A stretch of DNA of 64,000 bases from Leptolyngbya sp. Heron Island J (GTDB lineage Bacteria; Cyanobacteriota; Cyanobacteriia; Phormidesmidales; Phormidesmidaceae): the NCBI RefSeq assembly GCF_000482245.1, contig NZ_AWNH01000021.1, positions 39,123 through 103,122 of the forward strand. The letters are read 5' to 3'. The notes under the pieces are model-generated. The model was not told the origin of the DNA. It worked only from the letters and a program-made list of their open reading frames with translations, and did no database searches. Of this stretch, positions 1 through 9,843 are shown one piece after another. The translations under genes were made by a program, and so were the position numbers. Numbering within the stretch: the first letter of the stretch is position 1; each line of letters starts with the position of its first letter.

Positions 1-491
1 AGGTCTGCCTGCAGGGTGGTGGGACCGTTGACTTTATGATCAATCACGACTCCGGTGATCCGATCGCGATCGCGAATCAGAGATTGGGCACAGGTCTGAG
101 CTTTGAGGCTAAAGCCTGATCGCTGTAGTAGCTGCTGCCGCAGGTACCATTCCAGCAGCAAACGGCTGCAAATCAGACCCTTCAGGTTAGATTTGTGCTG
201 GGGCATCCAGGCCCACATGGTGAGAAATTTCCAGTCGTTGGTCCAGTCGAGCAGTTGGGCCCCCTGAGCAATCAGGTCGTCAGTCAGGTTGGGAAACAGC
301 GACTCTACCAGGTGGTAGCCCTGAAGGAGGAGGGCGTGAACGTGCTGGGCTTGGGGGACACCGGGCCGCACTTCAGGGCCATCGGGAAGCTGATCCCGTT
401 CGAGGAGGATGACATGGTCGTAGTGGTCGAGAAGGACTCGGGCGGTGAGCAGACCGGCAATGCTGCCGCCGATGACGATGGCCTGGGACAT
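1..491 (-). CDS. FAD-dependent oxidoreductase, N-terminal part, cut by the window edge
   Basis: Read from the ATG at 491, an open frame of 163 codons reaches the window edge, so only the N-terminus is present. It starts with a dinucleotide-binding fold, IVIGGSIAGLLTARVL at residues 5-20, followed by VILLERD, whose acidic residue usually holds the FAD ribose. The stretch RPGVPQAQHVHALLLQG is typical of FAD monooxygenase-like oxidoreductases. The substrate cannot be told. It reads in the same direction as wzc and wza but is separated from them by 430 bases and a hairpin, so it is probably its own transcription unit and not part of the polysaccharide locus. Confidence 0.75.
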   Translation of the reverse strand, partial: MSQAIVIGGSIAGLLTARVLLDHYDHVILLERDQLPDGPEVRPGVPQAQHVHALLLQGYHLVESLFPNLTDDLIAQGAQLLDWTNDWKFLTMWAWMPQHKSNLKGLICSRLLLEWYLRQQLLQRSGFSLKAQTCAQSLIRDRDRITGVVIDHKVNGPTTLQAD

Positions 492-792
492 GGTAGGAAG
501 AATTCGATTGAACAGTAGGAAGTGTAGGAATTGTCAGGGTTACTCTGAGGGTAGAGCGAATACTCACTATCTACCAGGTTGGCTAAGGAAACTACACCGT
601 CACCTGCCTCGATTTAGGATGGACCGCAAGGATACAGAGATAATGCTTGCCATGGCTAAGTTTGACGGTTCGAGACTGTCCTCACCAACCGTCCTCACCA
701 ACCCTTCACCTGCAATGAAATTCCCCGCCATCATCACCCCAAACTGCCATGTACCATCCTGGGGCTTGCCGCTGTATAGCCCCCATAGGGCA

Positions 793-823
793 AGCCCCCT
801 GACCGCATGACGATCAGGGGGCT
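793..823 (-). terminator. Hairpin between wzc and the oxidoreductase gene
   Basis: AGCCCCCTGA (793-802) pairs perfectly with TCAGGGGGCT (814-823) across an 11-base loop. It lies about 100 bases beyond the wzc stop, the expected place for a terminator of the leftward wza-wzc unit. There is no clear T-tract on either side, so termination by this hairpin is inferred. The rest of the 492-920 gap shows no gene I can support. Confidence 0.45.
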
Positions 824-920
824 ATCGGCTGCATGGAGTGACGTCAGATCATCCTGCTCTAGTTTTTTGGTGCGATCGCACTTTTACCATCAACAACAGC
901 CATTCAGCTCCAGCCTCTAG

Positions 921-3086
921 TTAGCGTTCTCGCACAGCAATACCAAAGACATTCACATTAGCAATTCGCAGTTGATCCATCGCCTGGTCAAGCAGATTTT
1001 GCTTAAGCTGGCCAGGACTGGTGACAATCAACATACCATCGGCTTGCTCGGTAATTAGATAAGCATCCGATTGCCCCAGTAGTGACGGTGCATCAAACAC
1101 AACTAAATCAAATTTGGTTTTGAGCTGTTGAATCAGCTTCTGCACGCGCTTAGTTGTTAAAATATGACCGGCATCATGACCTTTTGTACCGGCACAGAGA
1201 ACCTTAAGCCCATCAATTGGCTCATGTAAAAACGTATTTTTAGTGATGGCGTTGGCATCACTCAAGGCCAGGTCCGTTAAACCAGCATCGTTAGGCAGCT
1301 TGAGATAGCTATGAATCTTAGGATCGCGCAGATTAGTATCCACCAACAGTACTCGTTGTCCCATGAGAGCTGCCGCTTCCGCCAGATGAATAGCCGCGAT
1401 TGATTTACCCTCATTATCCATGACAGAGCTAACCACTACCGATGTTAATGGCTGATCGGCACTGCTCAGTCTCAGGTTAGTGTAGAGTGAGCGAAATGCC
1501 TCCATAAACGGATCTTCCGCATAGGTAGCTGCGCCATTCTCCAAGGGTGAGCCTGTAGTATCGGCAGCTGTTTTCGAGGTCTTACTGGTTGCCAATTGTA
1601 AGGCCTGCATCGGTGCAAAAACATCTCGCTCGACAGATTGAGGGGCGGGGATTTTGCCTAAAATGGGTAGCTGCATCGCCCGTTGAATATCTTTGTCTGA
1701 ATAAAGCACCCCCGTTGACTTATCGAGTAGTAGCGCCAGCACTGAGCCCATTAAGAGACCCAATATCCCACCCAATAGTAAGTTTTGAGTTAAACTCACA
1801 GGCGTGACCCTAGACTGCGTTGGCGGTGTCACAATTTCCCAAGGAATTTCTCGCTGGGCTGAATCGATTTCTAAGGCTGCTTGTTTTGCTAAAAACTGAT
1901 TTAAGTTTTCCGTAGCAATTTCTAGCTCTCGCTGAATCTCCACATAGTCTCGTGAGATTCCTGCCAGGTCGTCAACATCAGAACTGAGTCCCTGTAGAGC
2001 GCCATTCAAGGAGCGTTCTTGCGCCTCTAACTCCTGCATTTGACTAATTAGATCGCGCTGAGATTGCGCGCCCTGTTGTTCTAGCAAGGTCAGCAAATTT
2101 TGTCGTTGCTCCTTGAGCACCTCCATATCTGGACTATTGTCAAGATAGAGTGTCGACGCCTGAGCAATTTGAGTATCTAGCTCTAGCAAACTATCCAGTA
2201 ATGCCTGATATCTTGGATTTTGTGCTAAAGCAGACGATGATGCTTGCTCTTGAGGCCCACTCAGTTGAGAGCGCAGGTTCTCATAATTAGCTCGATTTTG
2301 CTCTAGAGAGATTTGTAGATCAAGCTGTTGCTTTGAGAAGGTATCCACTTGTCCAGATAGCTGAGAACCACGAGAATCAGGATCAATAATGTTATGGGTT
2401 AATCGTAGTGATTCTAGCTGATCTTGCAAAGAATCCACCTTGTTCGCTAAATCAGGTAGCTTTTGCTCAACAAATTCAATGGCCCGACGAATATCAGCCT
2501 GTTTAGATTCAAGGCTAAATGCTAAATACGCCTGGGATGCCAGCTCTAAAATAGACTGCACCATTTGGGGATCGCCATCTTGCATTGACACCCGAATAAT
2601 ATTGGAATTATTACCCAGCTGGTTGACTCGTAGTCGGCTAGATAACACCTGGTAGCACGGATCATAGGTCACTTCCGAAGCATTCGAGTCAGGCGCTACC
2701 CCAGGGCAATAATTAGGATAACTCTCTCTAATCCCTTCAATGACTGGTCGCAAAACCTTAGGGCCTACTAAAATTTTGAGTAGGTCACTATCAACAGCCA
2801 CCTGATCTTGAGTGGTGAGGGTTTCTGGAACATTGGCGATCACCTCAGTTTCAGTACTTTGCGCTTGTACCAAAAGTTCAAAGCTACCGTCGTAAACAGG
2901 TTTTTCGGAAAGGACTCTGGTGGCGGCAAGTCCCATGGTAGCCACTGTAACACCAGTTATCACCCACCATTTTCGCTGTAGTATTTTAACTAAGGCAACA
3001 AAATTGAGTCCGCCTTCGTCTTCGGAAATCGAACGTTCCGGGCCTGTCCAAGATGATGATGATGAGGGGAGGGTATCAGCTCTCAT
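921..3086 (-). CDS. wzc: Wzc-like polysaccharide co-polymerase / BY-kinase-like protein
   Basis: A 721-residue inner-membrane protein of the Wzz-plus-tyrosine-kinase (Wzc/GumC-CpsD) family that controls polymer length and export with Wza. It has an N-terminal Wzz domain with a membrane segment near residues 40-60, a long coiled-coil periplasmic region (about 190-400), a second membrane segment near 435-455 preceded by the usual proline-rich stretch, and a cytoplasmic P-loop domain from about 545. The kinase motifs are eroded: Walker A reads SSVMDNEGKS where GEGKS is usual, Walker A' reads LLVDTNLRDP, and the C-terminus ends in AVRER without a tyrosine cluster. Autokinase activity is therefore doubtful. 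It follows wza by 73 bases in the same direction. Confidence 0.9.
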   Translation of the reverse strand: MRADTLPSSSSSWTGPERSISEDEGGLNFVALVKILQRKWWVITGVTVATMGLAATRVLSEKPVYDGSFELLVQAQSTETEVIANVPETLTTQDQVAVDSDLLKILVGPKVLRPVIEGIRESYPNYCPGVAPDSNASEVTYDPCYQVLSSRLRVNQLGNNSNIIRVSMQDGDPQMVQSILELASQAYLAFSLESKQADIRRAIEFVEQKLPDLANKVDSLQDQLESLRLTHNIIDPDSRGSQLSGQVDTFSKQQLDLQISLEQNRANYENLRSQLSGPQEQASSSALAQNPRYQALLDSLLELDTQIAQASTLYLDNSPDMEVLKEQRQNLLTLLEQQGAQSQRDLISQMQELEAQERSLNGALQGLSSDVDDLAGISRDYVEIQRELEIATENLNQFLAKQAALEIDSAQREIPWEIVTPPTQSRVTPVSLTQNLLLGGILGLLMGSVLALLLDKSTGVLYSDKDIQRAMQLPILGKIPAPQSVERDVFAPMQALQLATSKTSKTAADTTGSPLENGAATYAEDPFMEAFRSLYTNLRLSSADQPLTSVVVSSVMDNEGKSIAAIHLAEAAALMGQRVLLVDTNLRDPKIHSYLKLPNDAGLTDLALSDANAITKNTFLHEPIDGLKVLCAGTKGHDAGHILTTKRVQKLIQQLKTKFDLVVFDAPSLLGQSDAYLITEQADGMLIVTSPGQLKQNLLDQAMDQLRIANVNVFGIAVRER

Positions 3087-3159
3087 AGGTAGAGGATATG
3101 TAATAGATGTGAATAATTAAAGGCTGGAATGGAAAACCTGAGTTTTGAGAAATCTCCGC

Positions 3160-4641
3160 CTAATCAAATATATTCAGAAACCTCAGGGGAGAGAAAACGT
3201 TAGTGATCACTTGCCCAACTGGACTAAGAATAGAACCGATCTCATCACTAATACGAGCGAGCGCCGATGGATTGACAATGATGACATCGTTATTTTGCAG
3301 CAGGGGATTATTGTCATCATTAATGCCCTGAGCAAAGTCAACAGGAATTGTTCTTCGATTGACGGTACCATCAGGACTGAGTCGAATCAGCTCAGCCTCA
3401 CTTTCTTTTGCACGATTGTTAAAGCCACCAACGGCCAGGATCGCCTGACTAAGGGATGTATTAGGTGGCAACTCAATTACCCCTGAGCGGGATACTTCAC
3501 CGACAACGTTAACGCGGATAGCATTAGGGGAAAAGCTAGCGGATGCTACTGTAGGCACTTCCGACGGGTCTAATGCCGTTGCAATTGGAACAAAAATAGT
3601 ATCGTTGGCCTGTAGAACAACATCTTGATAGACATCACCGGCTTCTAGTAACTGCCACAGGTCTACATCAATAACTTGTGAGCCACCGGAGCGAGTGGGG
3701 CGAACAATCTGTACTTGGCGAATATCAGCTCTGGGTTTAATACCGCCGGCTACCTGCAAAGCCCTTGTAACTGTAGTTGGGGTGCTAGAGTTAGCGGATG
3801 CACCAGGAACACCTGCATCTCGAGTAGTGGCTACCCCTCCTTGCAGTGTGTACGGACCAGGTCGATACACCTCACCAATAACCGCCACATTGATCGGCTG
3901 ACTGACGCTAGCGGCAAAACTGGAATCCGCCAAAAGTGAAGCTTCTTCTAAAGAAATTGTCCCCGTGGGAATAAAGATTGAATCACCATCTCGTAGAGAG
4001 ATATCATACTGGGAATTACCCGTTTCCAGAAGCTGCCAGAGATCAACAGTAAAGGTTTGAGTGTTGCCATTTCGTCCGGAGCGTTCAATCTGCACTTGGC
4101 GAATATCGGCAACTTGGGTGACCCCGCCAGCCATTTCCAGTAGCTGAGTTAATCGGGGTGACTGGGTGCCAGTTTGAGTGAGGGTGTAAGCCCCAGGAGT
4201 ATTGATCTCACCGGAAATACCAATTTGCAACGGACGTCGGTTGAGCAGGCTCAGGGTAACCAATGGACGTTTTAAGTATTGACCGTACTGACTGGACAAC
4301 AATTCTGTAGTTTCTTCTATGGAAAGCCCCGCTACATTGACGGGGCCAATCAGCGGCAAATTCAAGGTGCCGTCCACTAGAACTTCGCTCTCGCCACTGT
4401 ATTGCGGCACCTGGAAAATCTCAACACGAACAACATCACCAGCTCCCAGGGTATAGGCTGTTTCAGCCGGTGGGGCAACGATGCTTCTAGTCGGGCTAGT
4501 CGTGGGGGTAGCCCGACTGGGATTTTGCTCTGGTAAGGATGGTAGCTGTTGGGCTTTTGCTGCGGAAGAGGAGATACCCATTGCACATAGGGCAATACAA
4601 ACTAGGGCTAATTTGGGCTGAGACAGGCGACTGTTTAACAT
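3160..4641 (-). CDS. wza: Wza-like outer-membrane polysaccharide export protein with SLBB domains
   Basis: A 493-residue periplasmic and outer-membrane export channel protein. I chose the ATG at 4641 because it gives a proper signal sequence (LALVCIALCAMGISSSAAKA), whereas the ATG 69 bases upstream adds a stretch with no such pattern. The polysaccharide-export domain (about 50-140, YTLGAGDVVRVEIF) is followed by three SLBB-type ligand-binding repeats, each opening with a phrase like VNVVGEVSRSG. No lipobox cysteine is obvious, as in many cyanobacterial homologues. It is the first gene of the leftward pair with wzc and is divergent from the glycosyltransferase operon, with more than 1 kb between them. 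Confidence 0.9.
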   Translation of the reverse strand: MLNSRLSQPKLALVCIALCAMGISSSAAKAQQLPSLPEQNPSRATPTTSPTRSIVAPPAETAYTLGAGDVVRVEIFQVPQYSGESEVLVDGTLNLPLIGPVNVAGLSIEETTELLSSQYGQYLKRPLVTLSLLNRRPLQIGISGEINTPGAYTLTQTGTQSPRLTQLLEMAGGVTQVADIRQVQIERSGRNGNTQTFTVDLWQLLETGNSQYDISLRDGDSIFIPTGTISLEEASLLADSSFAASVSQPINVAVIGEVYRPGPYTLQGGVATTRDAGVPGASANSSTPTTVTRALQVAGGIKPRADIRQVQIVRPTRSGGSQVIDVDLWQLLEAGDVYQDVVLQANDTIFVPIATALDPSEVPTVASASFSPNAIRVNVVGEVSRSGVIELPPNTSLSQAILAVGGFNNRAKESEAELIRLSPDGTVNRRTIPVDFAQGINDDNNPLLQNNDVIIVNPSALARISDEIGSILSPVGQVITNVFSPLRFLNIFD

Positions 4642-4976
4642 AGGTATCAAGCAGATTGCAATGTGAGAAGTTAGAACACAAGCTTCGAACACACTGTAGT
4701 AAGGCCACACACTGTAAGCCTCTAGGGGTGTATCAGTTTTCTGGGCTACCCCCTGCCAATCCGTTTAATTTTTAAATCCGTTTGAATTAATTTTATAGAT
4801 TTGTTTGAGGATAGCCGCTTACAATGCCTGATATGCAAAGCATGGCTATTCCATAGGCCCATACGCCCATAAATGCATAGATATATAGGATCTGTAGTGA
4901 TAACGGCCCTCTTAGGCGCTCAAGATAGGTTTGTCAGGTCTCTCTGTGCAGCTTAAATAGGTTCTCACACCTGATG

Positions 4977-5005
4977 CTGACAAATGACTTTTTTTTGTCT
5001 ATACT
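4977..5005 (+). promoter_or_regulatory. Candidate sigma-70 promoter
   Basis: CTGACA and TATACT are separated by exactly 17 bases, close to the TTGACA-N17-TATAAT pattern. It points toward the biosynthetic operon but lies about 700 bases upstream of its first gene, so it would give a long leader or serve an unseen small RNA. Confidence 0.35.
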
Positions 5006-5307
5006 GGCTGCAAAGCGAGGGTGTTCATGAAAGAAAAATGTGTGTTCATAAAGTAATCATGAAGTGTAGATTACTTTCCTGTTGAGTCAACTGTGATTTC
5101 AATCATATATCGACGACTGCAGACAAGGTATTTTGTTGATACATAATGTAAGGTAATCCGAGCGGTATATCTTTGTCACCTACCCATATCTATCGCGGCT
5201 AGAAAGTCTACCAATACGTTTCAGGGTCTTTGAGTTTTATCTTGTTAACATCAGCGACTTACAGATAATTCTCCTGAGGTTACTACCAGCCATTGAATAG
5301 AGAGTTG

Positions 5308-5353
5308 TTCCGTATATTACTTATTTCAAGCTCAAGTATAGTGCTATACGGAA
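5308..5353. repeat. Perfect 9-bp dyad with 28-base spacer
   Basis: TTCCGTATA (5308-5316) is repeated inverted as TATACGGAA (5345-5353). The spacer is itself partly self-complementary (ACTT and AAGT). It may be an operator or a leader stem-loop upstream of the rightward polysaccharide operon; nothing in the sequence decides which. Confidence 0.4.
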
Positions 5354-5715
5354 TACAGGGTTTTCTGCTACCAAGAAAGGTTTTGCGTAAGTCTTACATC
5401 TTAAAACAGACTTACCTAGACAAATAAACGCTTGGAGTTATGGTGTCTTGAAAAACTCCGCCAAACTCCGCCAATCTTACACCCAAGGCAACGGTGAATT
5501 TTATGACAAGTAAGTGTTCTAACAAAAATCACTGGCAACGAACCTATTCAGCTAATTCGATTCAGCCGATGTACCAACAGTAGTGCAGACCTGCTGAGTC
5601 TGGATTTAAAGCGACAAGCTGATCAAAGAATCTTCATAGGTTTATGCGATTTTTGTGAGCACATTTTAGACAGAAGTCTTTTGTACCCGCCCTCAACAAA
5701 ATTCGAGAATTCATT

Positions 5716-6585
5716 ATGCTGTATTCGACTACTAAGTCTAGTCTTACTGGCCTTTGGCAGAAAAGCGCAAAAAAGCTGGAAACACAAAACGTAATTGGTT
5801 TTCCGGTTACAGCAGAATCATTTGATGCCCAAATTGATACGATGCTGAGCTGGGCGCATCAGCGACTCAGTAAGGTCGTATGTGTTGCGAACGTTCACAT
5901 GCTGGTTGAAGCAAAGTGCAGTGCAGGTTTTGCACGGGTATTGCACAGAGCAGACATGCTAACACCGGATGGCATGCCTTTGGTGTGGGTTACCAGTCGA
6001 CTCAGAAAACGTAAGCAAGATCGGGTTGCAGGCATGGACATCATGCTAAGCCTATGTAAGAAAGCCTCTAAGGAAAATATCAGTGTCTTTTTCCTAGGAT
6101 CAACTCCCGACGTGTTGTGGAACATGGAACAACATCTAAGGAAGGAGTTTCCTGAATTAAAAATTGCTGGTCTAGAATCTCCTCCTTTTCGTCCGTTGAC
6201 AATTGAAGAGGATGCTGCATTAGTTCAACGCATCAATGACAGCGGAGCCAACATGGTGTTGGTGTCCCTCGGTTGCCCTAAGCAGGAATGGTGGATGCAT
6301 ACTCATAAGAACCGTGTAAAGGCCGTTATGGTTGGTTTGGGGGGTGTCTTCCCAATTTATGCTGGTGAGAAGAAATGGGCTCCGGTCTGGGTTCAGAAAA
6401 GTGGCTTTGAATGGTTGTATCGCTTATTGCAAGAACCAGGACGACTGTGGCAGCGCTATGCCAGAACAATCCCTGTATTTTTATGGCTTGCGTTTAAGCA
6501 ATTGGTGAAGGTGAAGTTGGGCTTAGAGCCTAGATTCACTCGGCCTAATGCAACTGTTGCTGTGCTCTATCGTGGCAGACAGTAG
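5716..6585 (+). CDS. WecG/TagA/CpsF family glycosyltransferase
   Basis: A 289-residue GT26-type transferase that normally adds the second sugar (for example N-acetylmannosaminuronic acid or N-acetylmannosamine) to a lipid-linked sugar at the inner face of the membrane. Recognisable family blocks are VVCVANVHMLVEA, the TPDGMPLVW block near residue 93, SVFFLGSTPDVL, and the C-terminal GLGGVFPIYAGEKKWAP with the following WLYRLLQEPGRLWQRY. It is slightly longer than usual because of an N-terminal extension of about 25 residues. It is the first gene of the rightward run. No undecaprenyl-phosphate sugar-phosphate transferase is seen in the window, so the priming enzyme must be elsewhere. Confidence 0.9.
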   Translation: MLYSTTKSSLTGLWQKSAKKLETQNVIGFPVTAESFDAQIDTMLSWAHQRLSKVVCVANVHMLVEAKCSAGFARVLHRADMLTPDGMPLVWVTSRLRKRKQDRVAGMDIMLSLCKKASKENISVFFLGSTPDVLWNMEQHLRKEFPELKIAGLESPPFRPLTIEEDAALVQRINDSGANMVLVSLGCPKQEWWMHTHKNRVKAVMVGLGGVFPIYAGEKKWAPVWVQKSGFEWLYRLLQEPGRLWQRYARTIPVFLWLAFKQLVKVKLGLEPRFTRPNATVAVLYRGRQ

Positions 6586-6846
6586 CCTAAGAACTGAGTT
6601 TTGGGGATGATTCAAAAGCAGCTGAACAGCATGGCCTTCTGCAACTCGTGGAGGGGCGTGCTGTTAGCGGAAACGACATTTTTGCCTGAGCCTGAGCCCT
6701 AAGGATGCTTAAATTATCCGGATTTTCTGACCTTTCCCGAAAAATGCTCGTTTTTAGGGAAGCTATAGGAAAGGGCAACTGCAGGTATTCAGGTTAACGT
6801 TTGTGAGTTGTAAGCTTCTTGCTAAGTACAGTTATATGTTTGCCGT

Positions 6847-8697
6847 ATGAAAATAAAGCTGCCTGGTGCGCTTCGTACATTAGTCAAAACAACTCAATTC
6901 TGGAAAGAAAATCATCTCATTCTTCGAGAATTTAGATATTTTCCCAGGCTTGTAGTTTTGGCACTTTCTTTTGCCTTGATTGCAGCTGCCTTTGAAGGTA
7001 TGACAGTTGGATTCATCGCTTCTTTTTTGCAAGGGCTAACCAATCCAAATGAGCCACCGATTCAAACTGGTATTCTGTGGTTTGATACTATTTTCCTAGC
7101 TACTCAAGCATCTGCAACGGAAAGGATTTATCGGCTTTCTGGGTTACTGTTAGTTGGTGTTTGGTTACGAGCAGTTTTTGACTATTTGAGTGAAGTTTAC
7201 TCTAAAAAGTCTGCCTTAAAACTAGTCGATCATTTACGGCGTCGCATCTTTGATCAACTAGAGAGTTTAAGGTTAAGTTTCTACTCTACAGTCAGCCCTG
7301 GGGCACTGATTAGCACCATTAGAGGTGAAGTTAACCAGGTTCAGCAAGCGTTCAACATTCTTTCAGTATCGATCGTCCATGGCTCTAAGGTATTGGCTTA
7401 CCTGATAGCAATGTTGGTTCTCTCTTGGCAGTTGTTTTTAATATCAGCTCTGGTATTTGGACTCATGTCTGTGGGGCTGACGTCTTTGACGGCCAGGGTC
7501 AGGGAAGCAAGCTTTGCCATTCCCAAGGCGAATAATGCCTTTACTGCTAGCGCTCTGTCGTTTATTAATGGAATTCGCACTGTCCATGCATCCGGAACCC
7601 AGGAGTTTGAACGTCAGCGTTACTATAAGGCTGCCAATAATGTCTATCAGGCCCAGCTTTCGGTAATCAGACTTTCGGCTTTGGTCAGACCTTTAATTGA
7701 GGGGTTGGGTGTCACGTTACTCGTGGGTATGGTGATTGTCTCTTATACTCTCTTAATTTCTACGGGGCGACTGAAAGCAGCTGAGTTGTTGACCTTCTTA
7801 TTTGTGCTGATTCGCACAACGCCATTGGTATCGGCTTTGAATGGGACCAGAGTTGGGTTTATCTCTTCTCAAGGTGCGTTGAATTCTGTGACAGAATTGC
7901 TGAGACGTGATGATAAGCCCTACTTTAAGGATGGACGTCAGGGATTTCAAGGGTTACAGCGCTCAATTGATTTTATCTCAGTTGATTTTTCCTATAATCC
8001 TGGGGAGCCTATATTACATGACATTACTCTATCGATTAAACGGGGTGAGACCACGGCATTAGTGGGTACTTCAGGTGCTGGTAAAACAACGCTGGCGGAT
8101 TTAATCCCGCGTTTTTATGATGTCACACGCGGTCAGATACTGGTTGACGGTGTTAATTTGAACGAGCTTAAAATCAATTCGCTGCGACAGCGGATGGCGA
8201 TTGTTAGTCAGGACACCTTTATCTTTAATACAACAGTCGGTGAGAACATTCTATACGGTGTAGAAAATGCTAGCAGGGCTGATATGATCGAAGCGGCTAA
8301 ATCCGCCAATGCCTTGGAGTTTATTGAAAATTTGCCGGATGGGTTTGATACTCAGCTAGGAGAAAGAGGGATTCGGCTCTCTGGGGGACAACGTCAACGA
8401 ATTGCGATCGCACGGGCACTACTACAAGATCCGGAAATCTTGATTCTAGATGAAGCCACCAGCGCGCTGGATTCATTGACGGAAAAGCTGATTCAGGAAT
8501 CTCTGGAAAAGCTCTCGAAGGGACGAACAGTGATTGCGATCGCGCATCGACTTTCAACCATTGCCAATGCCGATAAAGTCGTCGTCCTCGAAAAGGGTCG
8601 GATTGTAGAACAAGGTAAATATCAGGAACTGCTCAATGAACAAGGCAAGCTGTGGAAATACCATCAAATCCAGTTTGAAGTAGGACAAAAAAGTTAA
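6847..8697 (+). CDS. ABC transporter, fused permease and ATPase (MsbA/PglK-like)
   Basis: A 616-residue half-transporter. An N-terminal six-helix transmembrane domain occupies about residues 30-330, followed by an ATPase with Walker A GTSGAGKTT (about 406), signature LSGGQRQR (about 509), Walker B ILILDEATSALD (about 531) and the H-loop AIAHRLST. Members of this family flip lipid-linked oligosaccharides or lipid A. Because the locus has a Wzy-like polymerase but no recognisable Wzx, this protein is the best candidate for flipping the repeat unit across the inner membrane. That role is inference from context. The pyruvyltransferase gene follows after 43 bases. Confidence 0.9.
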   Translation: MKIKLPGALRTLVKTTQFWKENHLILREFRYFPRLVVLALSFALIAAAFEGMTVGFIASFLQGLTNPNEPPIQTGILWFDTIFLATQASATERIYRLSGLLLVGVWLRAVFDYLSEVYSKKSALKLVDHLRRRIFDQLESLRLSFYSTVSPGALISTIRGEVNQVQQAFNILSVSIVHGSKVLAYLIAMLVLSWQLFLISALVFGLMSVGLTSLTARVREASFAIPKANNAFTASALSFINGIRTVHASGTQEFERQRYYKAANNVYQAQLSVIRLSALVRPLIEGLGVTLLVGMVIVSYTLLISTGRLKAAELLTFLFVLIRTTPLVSALNGTRVGFISSQGALNSVTELLRRDDKPYFKDGRQGFQGLQRSIDFISVDFSYNPGEPILHDITLSIKRGETTALVGTSGAGKTTLADLIPRFYDVTRGQILVDGVNLNELKINSLRQRMAIVSQDTFIFNTTVGENILYGVENASRADMIEAAKSANALEFIENLPDGFDTQLGERGIRLSGGQRQRIAIARALLQDPEILILDEATSALDSLTEKLIQESLEKLSKGRTVIAIAHRLSTIANADKVVVLEKGRIVEQGKYQELLNEQGKLWKYHQIQFEVGQKS

Positions 8698-8740
8698 CGC
8701 TTGTTCAAGTCGACATCGTACACTCTTCCTGAAAGCACCT

Positions 8741-9610
8741 ATGAAACTTTATTACTATCAAAAAACCTGTGGCAACTTTGGAGATGACCTGAATCTCTGG
8801 CTTTGGAAAAATCTTTTTCCAGATGCATTCGATGAGGATGACAAAAAGGTTTTCTTTGGCATTGGCACAATTATCAATGACCGTATTTATGATCGAGCTC
8901 CTAATGCAGATAGGATTATCATCTTTAGCTCAGGTGTTGGTTATGGCAAAACGCCCCTACAGAACTTACCAACAATCAACGATCGTTGGAAAGTATATTG
9001 CCTGAGAGGCCCACTATCAGCGCATGCCCTTGGCGTCTCACCTGATCTGGCCATTACCGATGGCGCAGTATTAATTAGAAGACTCTTTAAGCCTCAGACT
9101 AAAATCGAAAAGAAACAGAAATTCGCTTACATGCCCCACGTTGATCAAGCTGTTAAACATGGGGAGATATGGCAAAAGATTTGTCAGCAAGCAGGCTACG
9201 GATATATTGATCCACGCTGGACAAGAGAAGAGGTCTTAAATGCTCTCTGTCAAACAGAAACCTTGATCACTGAAGCGATGCATGGAGCTATTGTTGCAGA
9301 CGCACTCCGTGTACCGTGGATACCCGTGAAAACCAGTTCCAGTATTTTTGAATTTAAGTGGTGGGATTGGTGTAAGTCTCTTGACCTGGAGTATACGCCA
9401 CGTCAAATGAGTGAGCTACCCAGTAGAAAAAGTGTACCATCCAAAATCAAGAAATTCATAATTAGCAAAAAAATAGTAAAGGAGCTCAAAGACATCGCGG
9501 AAAGTTCAGCACCTATTTTAAGCAACGAAGTGAAGATTGAACAGTTAACAACCAGACTTGAAGAAAAAGTCGAGAGCTTTAGAAAAGATATGTTTGCTGG
9601 GAGTTTCTAG
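8741..9610 (+). CDS. Polysaccharide pyruvyl transferase family protein
   Basis: A 289-residue cytoplasmic enzyme of the CsaB/ExoV/PssM family, which transfers pyruvate from phosphoenolpyruvate to form ketals on sugars, giving the polymer negative charge. Visible family features are the N-terminal NFGDDLNLWLWK, the FGIGTIIND block, VYCLRGPLSAHALG, the DGAVL strand and the late TLITEAMHGAIVADALRVPWIPV block that contains the conserved histidine. The C-terminus (from about 225) is lysine- and glutamate-rich and may be a short coiled coil. It sits between the ABC flippase and the first GT2 gene. Confidence 0.85.
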   Translation: MKLYYYQKTCGNFGDDLNLWLWKNLFPDAFDEDDKKVFFGIGTIINDRIYDRAPNADRIIIFSSGVGYGKTPLQNLPTINDRWKVYCLRGPLSAHALGVSPDLAITDGAVLIRRLFKPQTKIEKKQKFAYMPHVDQAVKHGEIWQKICQQAGYGYIDPRWTREEVLNALCQTETLITEAMHGAIVADALRVPWIPVKTSSSIFEFKWWDWCKSLDLEYTPRQMSELPSRKSVPSKIKKFIISKKIVKELKDIAESSAPILSNEVKIEQLTTRLEEKVESFRKDMFAGSF

Positions 9611-9843
9611 GACGATTTCACTCAATAGGATAGATGAATACAAACTGAGCGTATATCACCTGTTCTTTGCTGAAACTCATAAGTTTCAGCACGATGACTA
9701 CAGAAATCGTTGCTGATTTAGAGGATGAACCAATCGGTTAGAAACGCCATACAGCGACATCTTTAAGACAAAACATAGTTGGGATCAGCAACGTCTACAG
9801 ATTTAGCACACCAAACTATCCCTAGTATCTGAATCTAGATGAA

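Larger units (their letters stand above)
4642..5715. other. 1.07-kb non-coding region between divergent polysaccharide operons
   Basis: I see no convincing gene here. The region is AT-rich and separates wza (leftward) from the biosynthetic genes (rightward). It contains a good promoter-like pair near 4977-5005, a long dyad at 5308-5353, a short direct repeat of GTGTTCAT (about 5030 and 5042) and a tandem AAACTCCGCC (about 5453-5472). The length and these elements suggest that the expression of the polysaccharide locus is regulated here, possibly through a long 5' leader. Confidence 0.5.

Noticed and set aside
195..518. Rightward 107-codon frame at the left edge
   Set aside because: It is antisense to a frame with clear FAD-binding motifs and has no family features itself.
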